Origin: Shinisaurus crocodilurus
Taxonomy: Eukaryota; Chordata; Lepidosauria; Squamata; Shinisauridae
Direction of reading: 5' to 3'
Assembly: GCA_021292165.1 (NCBI GenBank)
Contig: CM037880.1
Span: 223,106,467-223,170,466 of the forward strand
DNA: 64,000 nt
Below, piece after piece: positions 21,921 through 33,885 of the stretch. The translations under genes and the position numbers were made by a program. The notes beneath the pieces were generated by a model that worked only from the letters and a program-made list of their open reading frames with translations, was not told the origin of the DNA and made no database searches. Positions within the stretch are counted from its first letter, which is position 1. Every line of letters begins with the position of its first letter.

Positions 21921-23119
21921 CCAAACTGCGCCACTGGGTCCCTGAGCGTTGCTCACAAGCTTTCCTCTTTCCCACACAAGGAAGAAAACCCATCTCTTCT
22001 TTGGCTGAGGTTACCAGAGACTCTGGATCTAGAGATCCAGGAACCACAAGGGGAGGACTCGAGTCTGCCAGATCAGGGGTGGAGCGTGGTGGAGATAGGG
22101 CAGCGCCTAGTGGCACCTGGGTGAGACAAGAGACAGAGCCTGGGGGGAAGAAGGGTGAAACTAAGAGCCAGACCAAGTTCAGCAGAAAATAGCCCACCCC
22201 GCTTTGGCTCTGGCTCCTCAACCAGAGATCCTGATCGTACACCGAGAGATCCAGAGCAGGCAACTAAAACTTTGGCCCTGACAATCAAGCCCTAAGACTT
22301 TGCGGGCTTCTCCCTTCCACAGAGTTCTTCCAGTCTTTTATCACCCACCTCCCCAAACACAGCTGTTATCATGGAACCTGATTCTCCCAAGGCCCAAGTG
22401 TCACTCAGATTTCGCTCTATTTTCCCTTCGCTCCACACCCAACTTCAAAAACCTGCCCCAGCAAGAGGACGATGGGATGGCCCTCTGAGGTTCATGTAGG
22501 GGATGTGCGGCCAAAAAAAAAAAAAAAAAACCTCACACGCCATGTGTAGGTGCATGACGTAATTGGGACCACAGAGTTGTGCCTCCTGGAGTAGCCACTC
22601 TGAGGAAGTTACTCCAGGGCAGGATGTGGGCGTAGCCAGTGCCTTCTCGTCCTGCCCGGGAATTCAGTCTGAGCCATGAACTTGTAACTGCAGCATGTCT
22701 AAAGATGTAGCCGAGAGTAGCATGTCTGAACTTTTCCCAAGTTCAGCACACGTCGACTACCAAATTATTCCTGCACAACTGTAAATACATTCCTAAGCCT
22801 GCCTGTATCCAATCTGCAAGAACCTGAGTGAGTAAACTCTGTCTTTAACCTCCAAAAGACTGTTTGAATATATAAGGGGGAAGAAGCCAGGTAAAGGTCC
22901 AGCCTGCCAAAAGGGCAGCCTGGACCCACTAATCACTGAACCTGCTCTAACCAGCAGCTCCGCACGCTCACGTTTTCCCACCATAGTTGGGATCTGCTCT
23001 GCTGTGCTTGCAAACACAAGAGGGGAGAGATAATATCTCCTAATATCCTCTCCCAGCTCTTTTAGCAATCCCCAACAGTTCACAGTCTTTCAGTCTAACG
23101 CCGTCTGTTCCGAGATGAA
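21921..23119. other. Unique DNA, nothing recognised
   Basis: An A18 run at 22513-22530 is the only notable feature. Confidence 0.4.
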
Positions 23120-23244
23120 GGGCGCAATCCTATGCATGTTTAGACTGGGGGGGAAAGTCCTACAACTCCCAGCATGCCCCAGCCGGCATGCTGGGAGTTG
23201 TAGTAGGACTTCTTTCTGTCTAAACATGCATAGGCATTGCGCCC
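23120..23244. mobile_element. Palindromic MITE of the GGGCGCAATCC type
   Basis: Ends GGGCGCAATCCTATGCATG and CATGCATAGGCATTGCGCCC. The inner arms TCCTACAACTCCCAGCATGC and GCATGCTGGGAGTTGTAG are shared with the hAT fold-back family. The flanks are not a clear TTAA pair. Confidence 0.75.
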
Positions 23245-24039
23245 TAAGTGTCAGTGAGGAGAGAAGACGATAAACTAACTGCCTTTATATAATGGCTAGA
23301 AGAAACTGGCTGGTGCTCCACGGCGCCCAGTAATTAGCTGAGCTTCAGTCACATCCTAGAAGAATATTTACCGACATTATACCGACATCCTGCCTTTTAA
23401 GTGGGGAAGGGTCAGTAATAGAATGTTGACAAACAGCGGGGAGGCGGGGTTGATTGGATGAGAGAAACAGAATCAGTCTAGGGGCTGGAAGGGTTAAGTG
23501 CTTTTGGCAGAAAGAGAGAGCGGGCAGACCTTTTGAGCCTTTGAGGAGCCGCCTTTGAGTTCAGGGAACTGTGAGCCTGGCAGCCAAGGGGGAAAGGAAG
23601 GGGAGCAGCCAGGCCAACGGTGGACGAACTAAACCTTCCTTTACGGGATTTGAACTAATCGGCCAAATCTTTCGCTGCAGTGTCTCCCGACGGTAATGCT
23701 ATACACAGACTTGAAGCCAGGCTGGAAACGTCCAGCTGATGAATGAACGCATCTCTTCTTGCAAGCGGTAAAGTGAAGCAATAGCACCACCTGTTGGCCA
23801 CTGAAGAAATAATTTCACAATGCATTCAGTGAACCAAACCATTCTTGAATGAGCTCCAATGCATCTTCAGTACTGAGCATTTTTAGAGGAGTTCAGCTCC
23901 GTTCGGCGAACTGGCTTGGAAACTGTTATCTGTCTTCGAGAATATAAACACACAAAAATAATCATCTGTTTTCTAGAATTTCCAGGACTTTGAAAATCTT
24001 CAGTGGAGCATGAGGCTCTTTTCGGTCTGATGTCATTTG
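23245..24039. other. Unique DNA, nothing recognised
   Basis: No repeat or exon recognised. The frames seen are short and without domains. Confidence 0.4.
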
Positions 24040-24074
24040 CACATGTGTGTGTGTGTGTGCACACACAGAAACCC

Positions 24075-24112
<38 letters not shown>
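24040..24112. repeat. (GT)n and (CA)n microsatellites
   Basis: A short (TG)n at 24044-24060 and a pure (CA)16 at 24080-24112; inverse to each other, they could pair. Confidence 0.9.
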
Positions 24113-24113
<1 letters not shown>

Positions 24114-24381
24114 CTCAGCATGCAGGGATGGAGAGGTTTAAAAAACCTCCCCTTCCTAGTGGCAGAGATGGGATAGCTGCACCGATCCTTTGGAGATCCC
24201 TCTTTCCCCAGCATTTTACAACCTGAGCATGAGAGAGCATCCATCCGCAGCACAGAGCAGTCTTAATACGGGCCCGCTCCTATTGCTTGCCTGCCGGTGT
24301 TCATTTGACGCCTTAGTTAGAGGCAGGAAGGAGGACAGATGACCATCTTGGGCAGGGAAAGCCCTTCTTGACCATATAGCG

Positions 24382-24516
24382 CAGTGTTCTCCAACCTGGG
24401 GTCCCCAGATGTTCTTGGCCTACAACTCCCAGCATGCCCCAGCCAGCTACGCTGGCTGGGGCATGCTGGGAGTTGTAGGCCAAAAACATCTGGGGACCCC
24501 AGGTTGGAGGACATTG
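24382..24516. mobile_element. Fold-back hAT MITE (copy C)
   Basis: CAGTGTTCTCC to GGAGGACATTG, with perfect 8-bp duplications ATATAGCG at 24374-24381 and 24517-24524. The right terminus has two substitutions. Confidence 0.95.
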
Positions 24517-25108
24517 ATATAGCGGGTCCCCCAAGATGTCCAAAGGGAGAAACAGCAAGCAGTCCCGGCTGGCAGGAGGAACCGAGGAGGTCAGCAAGTT
24601 CCGGCACCACCAGAAAGGAGACGGCGGCAGAGTAGAAAGTGCGTGGGAGGAAAGGAGAGGTCTCATCCTGCCCCGCTCAATATACCTACCTCCAGAGTTG
24701 GCCCTGGGCTTGCAGAGGTCGGCATTTCTGAAAGGCAGATCGAAAACTGCACCTGCACCGCAAGGAGGATCACATGTCTGCCAAGGACACCACGGCATCC
24801 TCCTCAAAGTCAAAGCGGAGCGACCCTCCTTGGACAGTGGCAGAAAGCCACGTTCCCCGGAGACCAGTCCCCAAGGGGGGGGGCCCTGCAGCTCTTTAGG
24901 GGAGGGACAAAGGGAGCGGCGAGCCGGGGAGTCATTAGCTTCAGGCATCACGGCAAGCCGTGCTTTGTGCTCCTAGCCATAGCTTGGAGCTGCTTGTCTG
25001 CTTCTGCTTTCCGTCTGCTGAGTCCAAAACACTTCTGGATGGCACCAGGTTGGGAAAGGCTGCTCTAACCACTACACCACACCACCACTCTCTTATACAT
25101 AGGGTGGG

Positions 25109-25170
25109 AAGATAATTCCCAAGGTGGGCAGTGATTACCAAGATAATTCCCAAGGTGGGCATGGATTACC
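25109..25170. repeat. 31-bp tandem duplication
   Basis: AAGATAATTCCCAAGGTGGG plus 11 bp, present twice head to tail with two differences (CAGTGATTACC, CATGGATTACC). Confidence 0.9.
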
Positions 25171-25371
25171 TCTCTCCATGCCCTAAAAGTCGGCCTTTGA
25201 CCCCCGGGGGGACGACGACGACACCAAAGACTATCCTCACTTGACCGTAGAGATTACAATGGGAAGTAAGAAAGGAGGCTGTCCCCGAGGAACAGAGGGC
25301 CCAAGGATCAAGGCCTTGCCTTCTCCTCCACTTTAACGTCACACCGCCCAAGGAAACCTTCACCTTAAGGT

Positions 25372-25728
25372 GGCCAAGTGGCCTCTTTTACAGAGGACAG
25401 TCCTCTATTTTCAAGGCGTCCTCTGTCGGATGGGTTGTCCAGTCCAGGTCCAGTTTAAAGATAAGGAGTGCTCAGAAGGAAGGGCAAAGGGGCCTTGAAG
25501 AAGGTGCCCATCAGCAGTACCTGGCCACAGGCTTCCCCACTATGGAATGACGTACTGTATTTCTATTCAGATCATAATAATGATTTCTAAATGTGCATCT
25601 ATACTTATAAAGTAGGATATGCACATATTATGCAGATCGGTGTCCTCTTTTGTCCTCTTTTTTTTTTTTTTTTTTGGCGCGGCATTTCCTTGTTTTTGGT
25701 GCTTCCTAAGGGGCCACCCCAGCTGCTG
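25372..25728 (-). mobile_element. DNA-transposon-like repeat with GGTGGCCA ends
   Basis: Starts AAGGTGGCCAAGTGGCCTC and ends near AGGGGCCACCCC. The interior (CAGAGGACAGTCCTCTATTTT, GACGTACTGTATTTCTATTC) also occurs inverted at 42.3-43.07 kb. A T20 run lies at 25659-25676. hAT-like ends are suspected but no duplication was confirmed. Confidence 0.6.
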
Positions 25729-25752
25729 TTTAAGGCCCAGGTTGCCCTACAG

Positions 25753-25889
25753 CAGGGCTCTCCAAGCTTGGGTCCCCAGATGTTGCTGGACTACAGCTCC
25801 CAGAATCCCTTGCCATTAGCCATGCTGGCTGGGTATGCTGGGAGCTGTAGGCCAGCAACATCTGGGGGACCCAAGCTTGGAGAGCCCTG
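25753..25889. mobile_element. Fold-back hAT MITE, variant termini (copy D)
   Basis: Termini are CAGGGCTCTCCAAGC and GGAGAGCCCTG. Flanks CCCTACAG (25745-25752) and GCCTACAG (25890-25897) match 7/8. The arms carry GGACTACAGCTCCCAGAATCC, and the centre is less regular than in A-C. It is a related subfamily. Confidence 0.88.
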
Positions 25890-25897
25890 GCCTACAG

Positions 25898-27042
25898 GAA
25901 GCACTGGTGTGAAAATGTGCCTTCTGTCCAGCCCCAGAAACGCAGAAGGTCACCCGCTGTGCTGACTGATGCTTCTCTAAACAGTCTTCAGGGCCAGCCC
26001 CACAAAGAGCACCTTGGATTAGTCCAGTCTGGTCCAGAGGTGTGACATGAATGTGTTGGTATCCCTTTAAGTTCAGCCCTTCTGTTAGTTAATGTTGAGA
26101 GAGCATCTCTCCCCCTCTCCCTCTCTCTCATACACACACACACATATACAGAAATTGGGAAATTAATAAGTCGAAGTCCCCACGGCAACATTAACCCTGG
26201 CCACCCTAGATGCGTGTAGCATTCTTAATTACTGTTGATGCAATTAAATGTACCCTGTAATATAGGCAGTGAGGGGGATTTACAAAGCTCTGGAGAGGGA
26301 GGGAAAGGTCTTGCTTTTTATTCTGCAGGCTGCAACAGACTGCGATGACGTGGCTGAATGTCGCTTACCCCCAAGTCGACCAAAGAACACCCCACTTTTC
26401 CTGCAGCAGGTGCGGATCAGCCATTGGTTGTTTTCCATTTCAAAATAGGTCCCTGGGACGGGGCAGCGCCCGCGACCAGTGCTCACATTCAGAGAAGGGG
26501 GCATTGGTGTCGGGAAGGCTCTCTGCGCATGCTCAAAGATGCTCTCACCAGGTTAATTCACTCATTTTATTGAGTCGCATGGCCCAGGGCTAAGCCCTGA
26601 TCAGTTTGGCGGGAAATCACTTCTAGGGTAGAGCAAGTTACACACAACCCTTCTCCCAACCGCAGCAGATTCAGTCCTGGCCGTTACAAATGCCCAGGTG
26701 GGAAAAGTGCAGCCACCTAGGAGCACGCACCCAGGAGAACGCCTCCTGCAGGAGTCTCCCCAAGGCAGAGCCACTTACCTGGAGATTTTAGTCCTCCCAC
26801 CTGGGGACCCTGAGAAGCAGGAGAGGGCAACCCTGAACCCAGGATTCCCGTTGCTTCTTCAGTCTTTTTTCTTCCCGGGGGGGGGGGGGACAACAAATTC
26901 CACCCCTCCACCCTAACACCTGATTTTTGTACCATCCAGCCTGATGAATAGTTCTAGAGAACCTGAAGGTCAGTTCTGGCAGTTGGTCCTGATAAATGCA
27001 TTGCCCAACTTTGGATTTTGGAGGTTTGTTTGTTTGCTTTGT
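25898..27042. other. Mostly unique DNA
   Basis: A CTTAATTACTGTTGATGCAA block near 26225 in non-repetitive DNA resembles conserved non-coding sequence. (CA)n/(CT)n short runs lie at 26110-26150. Confidence 0.25.
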
Positions 27043-27277
27043 TTTGCTTTATTTATTATATTTATTCCCCGCCTTTTCTTCCTGCAAGGAACCCAAGGCG
27101 GCTAACATAATCCTCCTCTCCATTTGATCCGCACAACAACCCTGTGAGGTAGGTTGGGCTGAGAGTCAGTGACTGGCCCAGAGTCACCCAGTGAGTTTCA
27201 CGGCCGAGCGGGGACTAGAACCCGGATCTCCCGAGTCCCAGCCCAACACTCTTAAGCACTACGCCACACTGGCTTTT
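27043..27277 (-). mobile_element. CORE-SINE, full length
   Basis: Minus-strand copy with AAATA tail, CCCTGTGAGGTAGGTTGGGC core and head ending CACTACGCCACACTGGC. Confidence 0.9.
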
Positions 27278-27804
27278 ATTGGGTTTCTTGTTGTCGTCGT
27301 TTCATTGTCTCTTATCGTTTGGCTTAAAATTGTTTGAACTGGAAGGCAGGAGGATAGAAATGTTTTTAGAGAAATAAAATGAAAGGAAACAACAGCAGGC
27401 ACTGCTTGTCGTCCCAGGATGGAGGAAGCCACTCCTGCTTTCCGTGATGCTGAACGCCGCCCCCCAAAATAGGTTCACCACCATGGAGCCCCATGGACAG
27501 CTATGAAGCTCCAAATGAAGCCTGCAAAACCTGTAATGGAAAAGGAGCCCCAGTGGAATAGGAGTCACCGGCCTCCCCTTGTGCTATTCACAGAACTGGG
27601 AAATGGAAAAATATCCATGCGTAAGCTAGGCTGGTTTGTGCCACAAACCCTACACAGCAGTCTCTCTCTTCATTTTGGAAATGTATATGCTGCCCTTCAG
27701 CCATGCTTCCAGGGTGGTTTCCATCAACATAAAACAGAATAAAAAATGCAAAATACAAAGCCAGAATTGTAATCAAAATCACAGCAGTGGATAAAAGCGA
27801 TTAA

Positions 27805-27893
27805 GGGTGCAATCCTACGCATGTTTCGACAGAAACAAGCCCTGGAATTGTAGGGCTTGTTGTTTCTGTCGAAACATGCGTAGGATTGCACCT
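27805..27893. mobile_element. TTAA-flanked palindromic MITE, best-preserved ends
   Basis: An 89-bp near-perfect palindrome GGGTGCAATCCTACGCATG...CATGCGTAGGATTGCACC with TTAA on both sides (27801-27804 and 27894-27897). TTAA duplications are typical of piggyBac-type transposition, though the GGG ends are not the usual piggyBac CCC. Class is therefore tentative. Confidence 0.78.
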
Positions 27894-28095
27894 TAAAACT
27901 GTAAAAGCCTGGGAGGGTAAAATTATCTTCGCCCAGCACCCAAAAAAGATAACGGTGCGGGTGCCAGCCGAGGGAGCTTCCCTAGGGAGGGAACAGGGGC
28001 CAACACCAAGTTGTCCCCTGCCTTGCCTCGGGTGTTGAGGGCACCCAGAGGAGCTTCTGAAGGCAAGTAGACGTGAGAGCAGGCTCTCCTGCAGG

Positions 28096-28982
28096 AATCA
28101 TAGAATCATAGAAAAGTAGAGTTGGAAGGGGCCTACAAGGCCATCGAGTCCAACCCCCTGCTCAATGCAGGAATCCAGGTCAAAGCATCTCTGACAGATG
28201 TCTGTCCAGCCGCACCTTGAATGCCTCCAGACTGGGAGAGCCCACCACCTCCCTAGGTAGTTGGTTCCATTGTCTTATTGCTCTGACAGTCAGGAAATTT
28301 TTCCTGATGTTTAGGTGGAATCTGGGTTCCTGTAACTTGAGCCCATTATTCCGTGTCCTGCAAACTGGGATGATCAAGAAGAGATCCTTGCCCTCCTCTG
28401 TGTGACATCCCTTCAAATACTGGAAGAGTGCGATCATATCTCCCCTCAGTCTCCTCTTCTGAAGGCTAAACATGCCCAGTTCTTTCAGTCTCTCCTCATA
28501 GGGCCTTGTTTCCAGTCCCTTTATCATCCTTGTTGCCCTCCTCTGAACCCTCTCCAGTTTGTCTATGTCCTTCTTAAAGTGAGGTGCCCAGAACTGGACG
28601 CAGTACTCAAGATGAGGCCTAACCAGTGCCGAGTAAAGGGGAATTATCACTTCCCGCGATTTGGAAGCTATACTTCTATTAATGCAGCCCAAAATTGCAT
28701 TTGCCTTCTTTGCAGCCACATCGCATTGCTGGCTCATATTCAGTTTGTGATCTACCACAATTCCAAGATCCTTCTCACTTGTAGTATTGTTGAGCCAAGT
28801 GTCCCCCATTCTGTAACTCTGCATTTGGTTTCCTCTCCCTAGGTGCAGCACTTGGCATTTATCCCTATTAAATTTCATTCTGTTGTTTTCGGCCCAGCGC
28901 TCCAGCCTATCGAGGTCACTTTGAATTTTGTTTCTGTCTTCCAGAGTATTAGCTGTTCCACCCAACTTTGTGTCATCTGCAA
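28096..28982 (-). mobile_element. CR1 LINE 3' fragment
   Basis: This is the same family as the 14.7-kb copy, nearly identical over its length, with the coding frame open up to the truncation. The ATTCTATG repeat end is at 28096-28112. The 5' break falls at the FADD codons of the reverse transcriptase and joins an L2-like fragment at 28983. Confidence 0.93.
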
Positions 28983-29245
28983 CCTGGGCTGAGTCCCAAA
29001 CCACGTAAGGCCAGCCTGACTCGACAACCATTATCCATGCCTTGGTTACATCACATGTAGGCTACTGCAATGTGCTCTACATGGGGCTACCCTGAAGACT
29101 GTCTGGAAGCGTTAATGTTTTACTGCTTTTAATGCTCTTGTTTTTATTATGTTAAGGCTTGATTGTTTTAAATTACTGTATACTGCCTTGATGGCTTTTT
29201 AGCAAGCAAGCTGGGATATAAATGTTAATAATGAATAAAATAAAT
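28983..29245 (+). mobile_element. L2-like LINE 3' fragment
   Basis: It contains GCTACTGCAATGTGCTCTAC (YCNVLYMGLP in decayed form), then an AT-rich tail with a TATAAATGTTAATAATGAATAAAATAAATAAG-type end. It abuts the CR1 at 28982. Confidence 0.65.
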
Positions 29246-31195
29246 AAGGAAATAATAAAGGTAAAACTGACATTTTTGAATCGTGCTCAAGAAAAAGTCC
29301 TGGCAGCCGTGACTAGCAAGTACTTCAAGAACTAGCATGAGAGGCTCCCAGCAAATGGTCCCATTTCATAGCCTAGCTAGCAGCTGAATTCTTGCACACA
29401 CTGCATGTCCCTGCACCTGATGTGCACAAGCCCTCCGCATCAGTGATTTCTGTTGGAGAAACTGCTAGCAGGTGCGTCGGCCCTCACACTCTGTTCATTT
29501 CTCTAAACATTTCGCTCTGCCAAGGGGTGCGTCGCTGTCGGACACTGGAATGCATTCCTGCGTCAGGCTGCCCTTGGATGTGGCCCCCCCGGAGGATCAG
29601 CGAGTCCATTACTTCTCCCTTGAGTCCCCCCCGGACTCTCGTGGGATGCACCAGTTATGAATTATCAAAAAAAAAAGGGGCAGGCGTCCAGCTAAGCCAT
29701 CCCGGCAAAAGAGAGTGCTGTGATTTTCCCCCCTCGAAGGAAAAACGATAAAGGCCACGCTCCTCGTGCAGAGCTCAGCAGGGCGGGAGCCTGGGAGGGA
29801 GCAGAAATGGTTCTTCCCAAGAGGAGGCAGCCAAGCAGGAGGCTGCCTTCCTAGGAGGAACTGGTGGCAGAGTGGGAGATTGCGGAGAGGCGTCAGAGTG
29901 CCGGGGCGCTGCTGCTGCTGCTGCCCTCGTGAGGATCACCGTTTTCCAGAGATGGAGTCTGGTAGAGATAGTCGGGCCCAGGAGCTGTATGGGAGGGTTC
30001 GTTTCACACTCAGCACTTGTTGGAACAAGGGATGCTGCTGAATGAAACTCAAAAGCTGGTGGTTTGTTGATATAATCTGTTACGCCCACAATCACTGCCA
30101 GCCCCAGGTTTGTGCAGGCCCTCGGGCAAGGCGCCTCTCCCTCCGCGAGCCCACCTTCCTTCTCACCACCGCCATGGTCGCCAGCTGCTCTCGCGAGAGG
30201 CAAGTGGCCAACGGGGAAGAGGAGGAGCGACTCCAGGGCGCTCTTGTCCGTGGACCCCTGCTGGGGTGTGGGCCCTTGGCAGGTGCCCGACCAGGCCTAC
30301 CCTTGGCACCAGTTCATAATGCCCGGCCGTAGGTCTGCCAAGCCTGGTGGGGGCCCTAATGAACTTTACTATTTTCATTAGTCAAGCCGAGATTAATTAC
30401 AAGATTGATGTCTGTGGACTCCTGCGCCTGCACAGTCCGCATGACCAAGCATCTAAACTCCGCCACGTCTATAAATGGCCTCCTGACATTCGTTGGTTTA
30501 ACCCTTTCCGTTCTGAAGGAAATTAAAAGGTCCCGTTTACAGTGCTCACGCTCGTGGAGTGTTCTCACGTCGACCCTTTAGTTACTGTTTTCCGAACCAA
30601 TTGGTGTAAACGTTTGGATCTGAAATCCTTCAACCAAAAACTAATCACATTTGAAGAAACAGCCACAGAGGTTAGTATCTGCCCCTTGTTCTACATGTCT
30701 TTCTCACTCGTGGCTTGGTTTCCTCCCTGCATCCAGCTGGTCAACTGAGGCCATTTCTCTCTCGTGTCAGACAGAACTCGTGTCCTCAGCGGTGCCCAGG
30801 CCCTTGTCCTCTGAAGAAGAGGCTCTGGAGTTAACACTTCAGGGAGGGGATTCAGTCATGGAAAGGCATCGCGGGGCTTCCAACTACACATGACCCAGAT
30901 CCCCCAGAAAGATCCCAGCAGTCAGCTCCCCTGTGTCCAGAGGAGGTTGCTTTGCCATCTTCAGACTCTGAGGACTCCAGCCATGAGGACACTCACATTC
31001 CATAACAACTTCCCATGTCATCACAGCTTGAGGCTACCAAAACAAGCCAGGCCCCTTTAAGAGACAACACCTCAGTTAGGGTGGAGTTCGGGCCAACCAG
31101 CCTGAAGGAAGCCAAACTCTTATTTAAGGCTCAATCTTGGACTGCTCCTTGTTGGAGCAATGTACAGATGACCCTGTCTGGCTTTCAGCCCCACT
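29246..31195. other. Unique DNA, possible conserved non-coding block
   Basis: 30350-30660 is free of repeats, contains CCGAGATTAATTACAAGATT and AAATGGCCTCCTGACATTCG, and lacks a coding frame. The remainder shows nothing recognisable. Confidence 0.25.
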
Positions 31196-32023
31196 CATAG
31201 AATCATAGAATCATAGAAAAGTAGAGTTGGAAGGAGCCTACAAGGCCATCGAGTCCAACCCCCTGCTCAATGCAGGAATCTAGGTCAAAGCATCTCTGAC
31301 AGATGTCTGTCCAGCTGCACCTTGAATGCCTCCAGAGTGGGAGAGCCCACCACCTCCCTAGGTAGTTGATTCCATTGTCTTATTGCTCTGACAGTCAGGA
31401 AATTTTTCCTGATGTTTAGGTGGAATCTAGGTTCCTGTAACTTGAGCCCATTATTCCGTGTCCTGCAAACTGGGATGACCGAGAAGAGATCTTTGCCCTC
31501 CTCTGTGTGACATCCCTTCAAATACTGGAAGAGTGCGATCCTATCTCCCCTCAGTCTCCTCTTCTGAAGGCTAAACATGCCCAGTTCTTTCAGTCTCTCC
31601 TCATAGGGCCTTGTTTCCAGTCCCTTTATCATCCTTGTTGCCCTCCTCTGAACCCTCTCCAGTTTGTCTACGTCCTTCTTAAAGTGTGGTGCCCAGAACT
31701 GGACGCAGTACTCAAGATGAGGCCTAACCAGTGCCGAGTAAAGGGGAATTATCACTTCCCGCAATTTGGAAGCTATACTTCTATTAATACAGCCCAAAAT
31801 TGCATTTGCCTTCTTTGCAGCCACATCGCATTGCTGGCTCATATTCAGTTTGTGATCTACCACAATTCCAAGATCCTTCTCACTTGTAGTATTGTTGAGC
31901 CAAGTGTCCCCCATTCTGTAACTCTGCATTTGGTTTCCTTTCCCTAGGTGCAGCACTTGGCATTTATCCCTATTAAATTTCATTCTGTTGTTTTCGGCCC
32001 AGCGCTCCAGCCTATCGAGGTCA
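31196..32023 (-). mobile_element. CR1 LINE 3' fragment
   Basis: A minus-strand CR1 tail with three ATTCTATG-type units at the 3' end (31196-31218) and an open C-terminal frame of about 230 codons (31983 to 31285). It is truncated downstream of the FADD motif. A few substitutions distinguish it from the other copies. Confidence 0.93.
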
Positions 32024-32793
32024 GATCTCTCTGTGGTGCTGATCTAGTCCCATCTGGCTTCCCTGTGAAACCTGACTTTCTCAGACCCCTGCTAAAGATC
32101 AGCAGTGTTCCCACAGTAGAATTTTGCAACCCAAACTGCAGCAGCACTATTAAGCACTGTGAAGCCCTTATCACAACTGAGGGCATTGGCAGGACCAATG
32201 GGCTGAAATGGTACAGTGGCATGATGCCATACTACAGTTCCCAGGATGCACTTAGTTGATGTGCACCCACAACAATTTGTATATACACAACAAGATCTTG
32301 AACGAATGGAGAACTTTCAACTGAGATTGGACAGAGGAATTTACAACTCGATGAGGACATTACGATTAGGGTAAGTTCTCATCATCACTGCTTCGGAACA
32401 AATCTTTTCCATGGGACCTGTCCAGGGTACTGAAGGACCTGTCTCAGATCAGCTTTGCTCCTGCTTCTGGTTCTTGCTTTTTCAGTTGCTATATCCAGGC
32501 TCTGCCTGACTGTCCCCTGATGACAGTTTTTGTCTCTGTTTTGCTTTTAATTGGATATGTGTTGTTGCTTTTTAATTGTACATTGCCTTGAGGACCCTGG
32601 TGGGGCAGAAAGGTGATCTATCAATACTTTTCATACATAAACAAACTTTTCCCAGATTGAGTTTCTGTATACTCTCAAGCATGCCTCCCCACAGGGGGAT
32701 GTGAACAACTTCCTTTTTCACATTACCCTGGAAGCTGGGTCAGGGGAGAAGCATAATAGCTCAAGTCATGAGAACACCCAGATAACATGCAAA

Positions 32794-32795
<2 letters not shown>

Positions 32796-32831
<36 letters not shown>
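32796..32831. repeat. (CA)n microsatellite
   Basis: Eighteen CA units. Confidence 0.95.
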
Positions 32832-32833
<2 letters not shown>

Positions 32834-33011
32834 ATAAGCTCCATTCTCCTCTAGTGTGGTGCCATTCCCTGCCTGCTTTTCCTCCGGCGTCTTTGTTGCA
32901 TGAAGGACGTTCTGCTGAGGCAGCATTTTTCCAGTGCAATGAGCAACCCTTTCCAAACGGCCAAGCGAGTTCCGTTTCAACCTCTTTCCAGCTGTGGATG
33001 CTGCCAGTTCG

Positions 33012-33014
<3 letters not shown>

Positions 33015-33048
<34 letters not shown>
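33015..33048. repeat. (TC)n microsatellite
   Basis: Seventeen TC units, about 180 bp from the (CA)18 tract. Confidence 0.95.
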
Positions 33049-33049
<1 letters not shown>

Positions 33050-33885
33050 CATCATAATGCAGGACGACATTTCAACCCCATCCCCAAGTCTCACATATAT
33101 GTTGCCAGCTAACAAAAAAAATAAATAAAAATCAATCCGCAGATGTCACACCAAGCACAGAATGGTTACACACACACTCCCATCAGAGCTTGACTGTCAG
33201 GCAGGAACGTACCCAGGGGTGGTGACTCAGTGGGCCTGAAGTCAGATCTAAGTAGGTGAGCCTAATCTGTGAGGTACACAGCTGGGCCTGGTACCCAAGG
33301 AATCTGGAGTCACACCGCATGACATGTCCCCCCCCCCCCACTACCTGCTGAGGTTTAGACTTTCCCCAGCTTTTGCCCTCTGCAAGGGTGGGGCACCTAT
33401 TATAACAGCCTCCCCCCTCCCCAGAGACTAATGGAGCCTAGCGGTTTCCAAAAGGTTCTGGGGGCTTTCCAAGTTGGTATGACTGGTGCTCCCGTCAAGA
33501 CCCTGGTCACTCTATGGCAGGGTGACTGCAGCAGGTGCCAGCGTGCCCCCTGGTACCTTTCTGGCTACCCACCAAGGTGTCCTTCCTAACCCTCCCACCA
33601 TTTTTTTTTAAAATTAATACACTCCCTTTCTGGCAGCTGGGATTGCTGTGAAAGATGTCTCTTTCTGTCGGTGCTGAAAACTGAGGGTTCAAAGGAGTTG
33701 TTTAGCATGTTAGGGCTCACCCAAAAACAAAGCAAACAAAGAAGCAAACAAAAACAGGCTCCCCAAAACATTTCTGGGGATTGTAGCTTTGCCTCGGCGT
33801 TTTTCTTGGCACCCCCCCTGGCCCTCTGACAGAAGTGACCTCTCTTGGGTTCGTGGCCAGACAATAATCCTTCCAGTTCTCTTGG

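Larger units (their letters stand above)
32024..33885. other. Mixed decayed repeat and unique DNA
   Basis: 32490-32640 looks like a LINE 3' end (TTGTACATTGCCTTGAGGAC...GGCAGAAAGGTGAT). 33671-33720 matches the repeat at 58021-58070. Otherwise two microsatellites and unique DNA. Confidence 0.35.
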
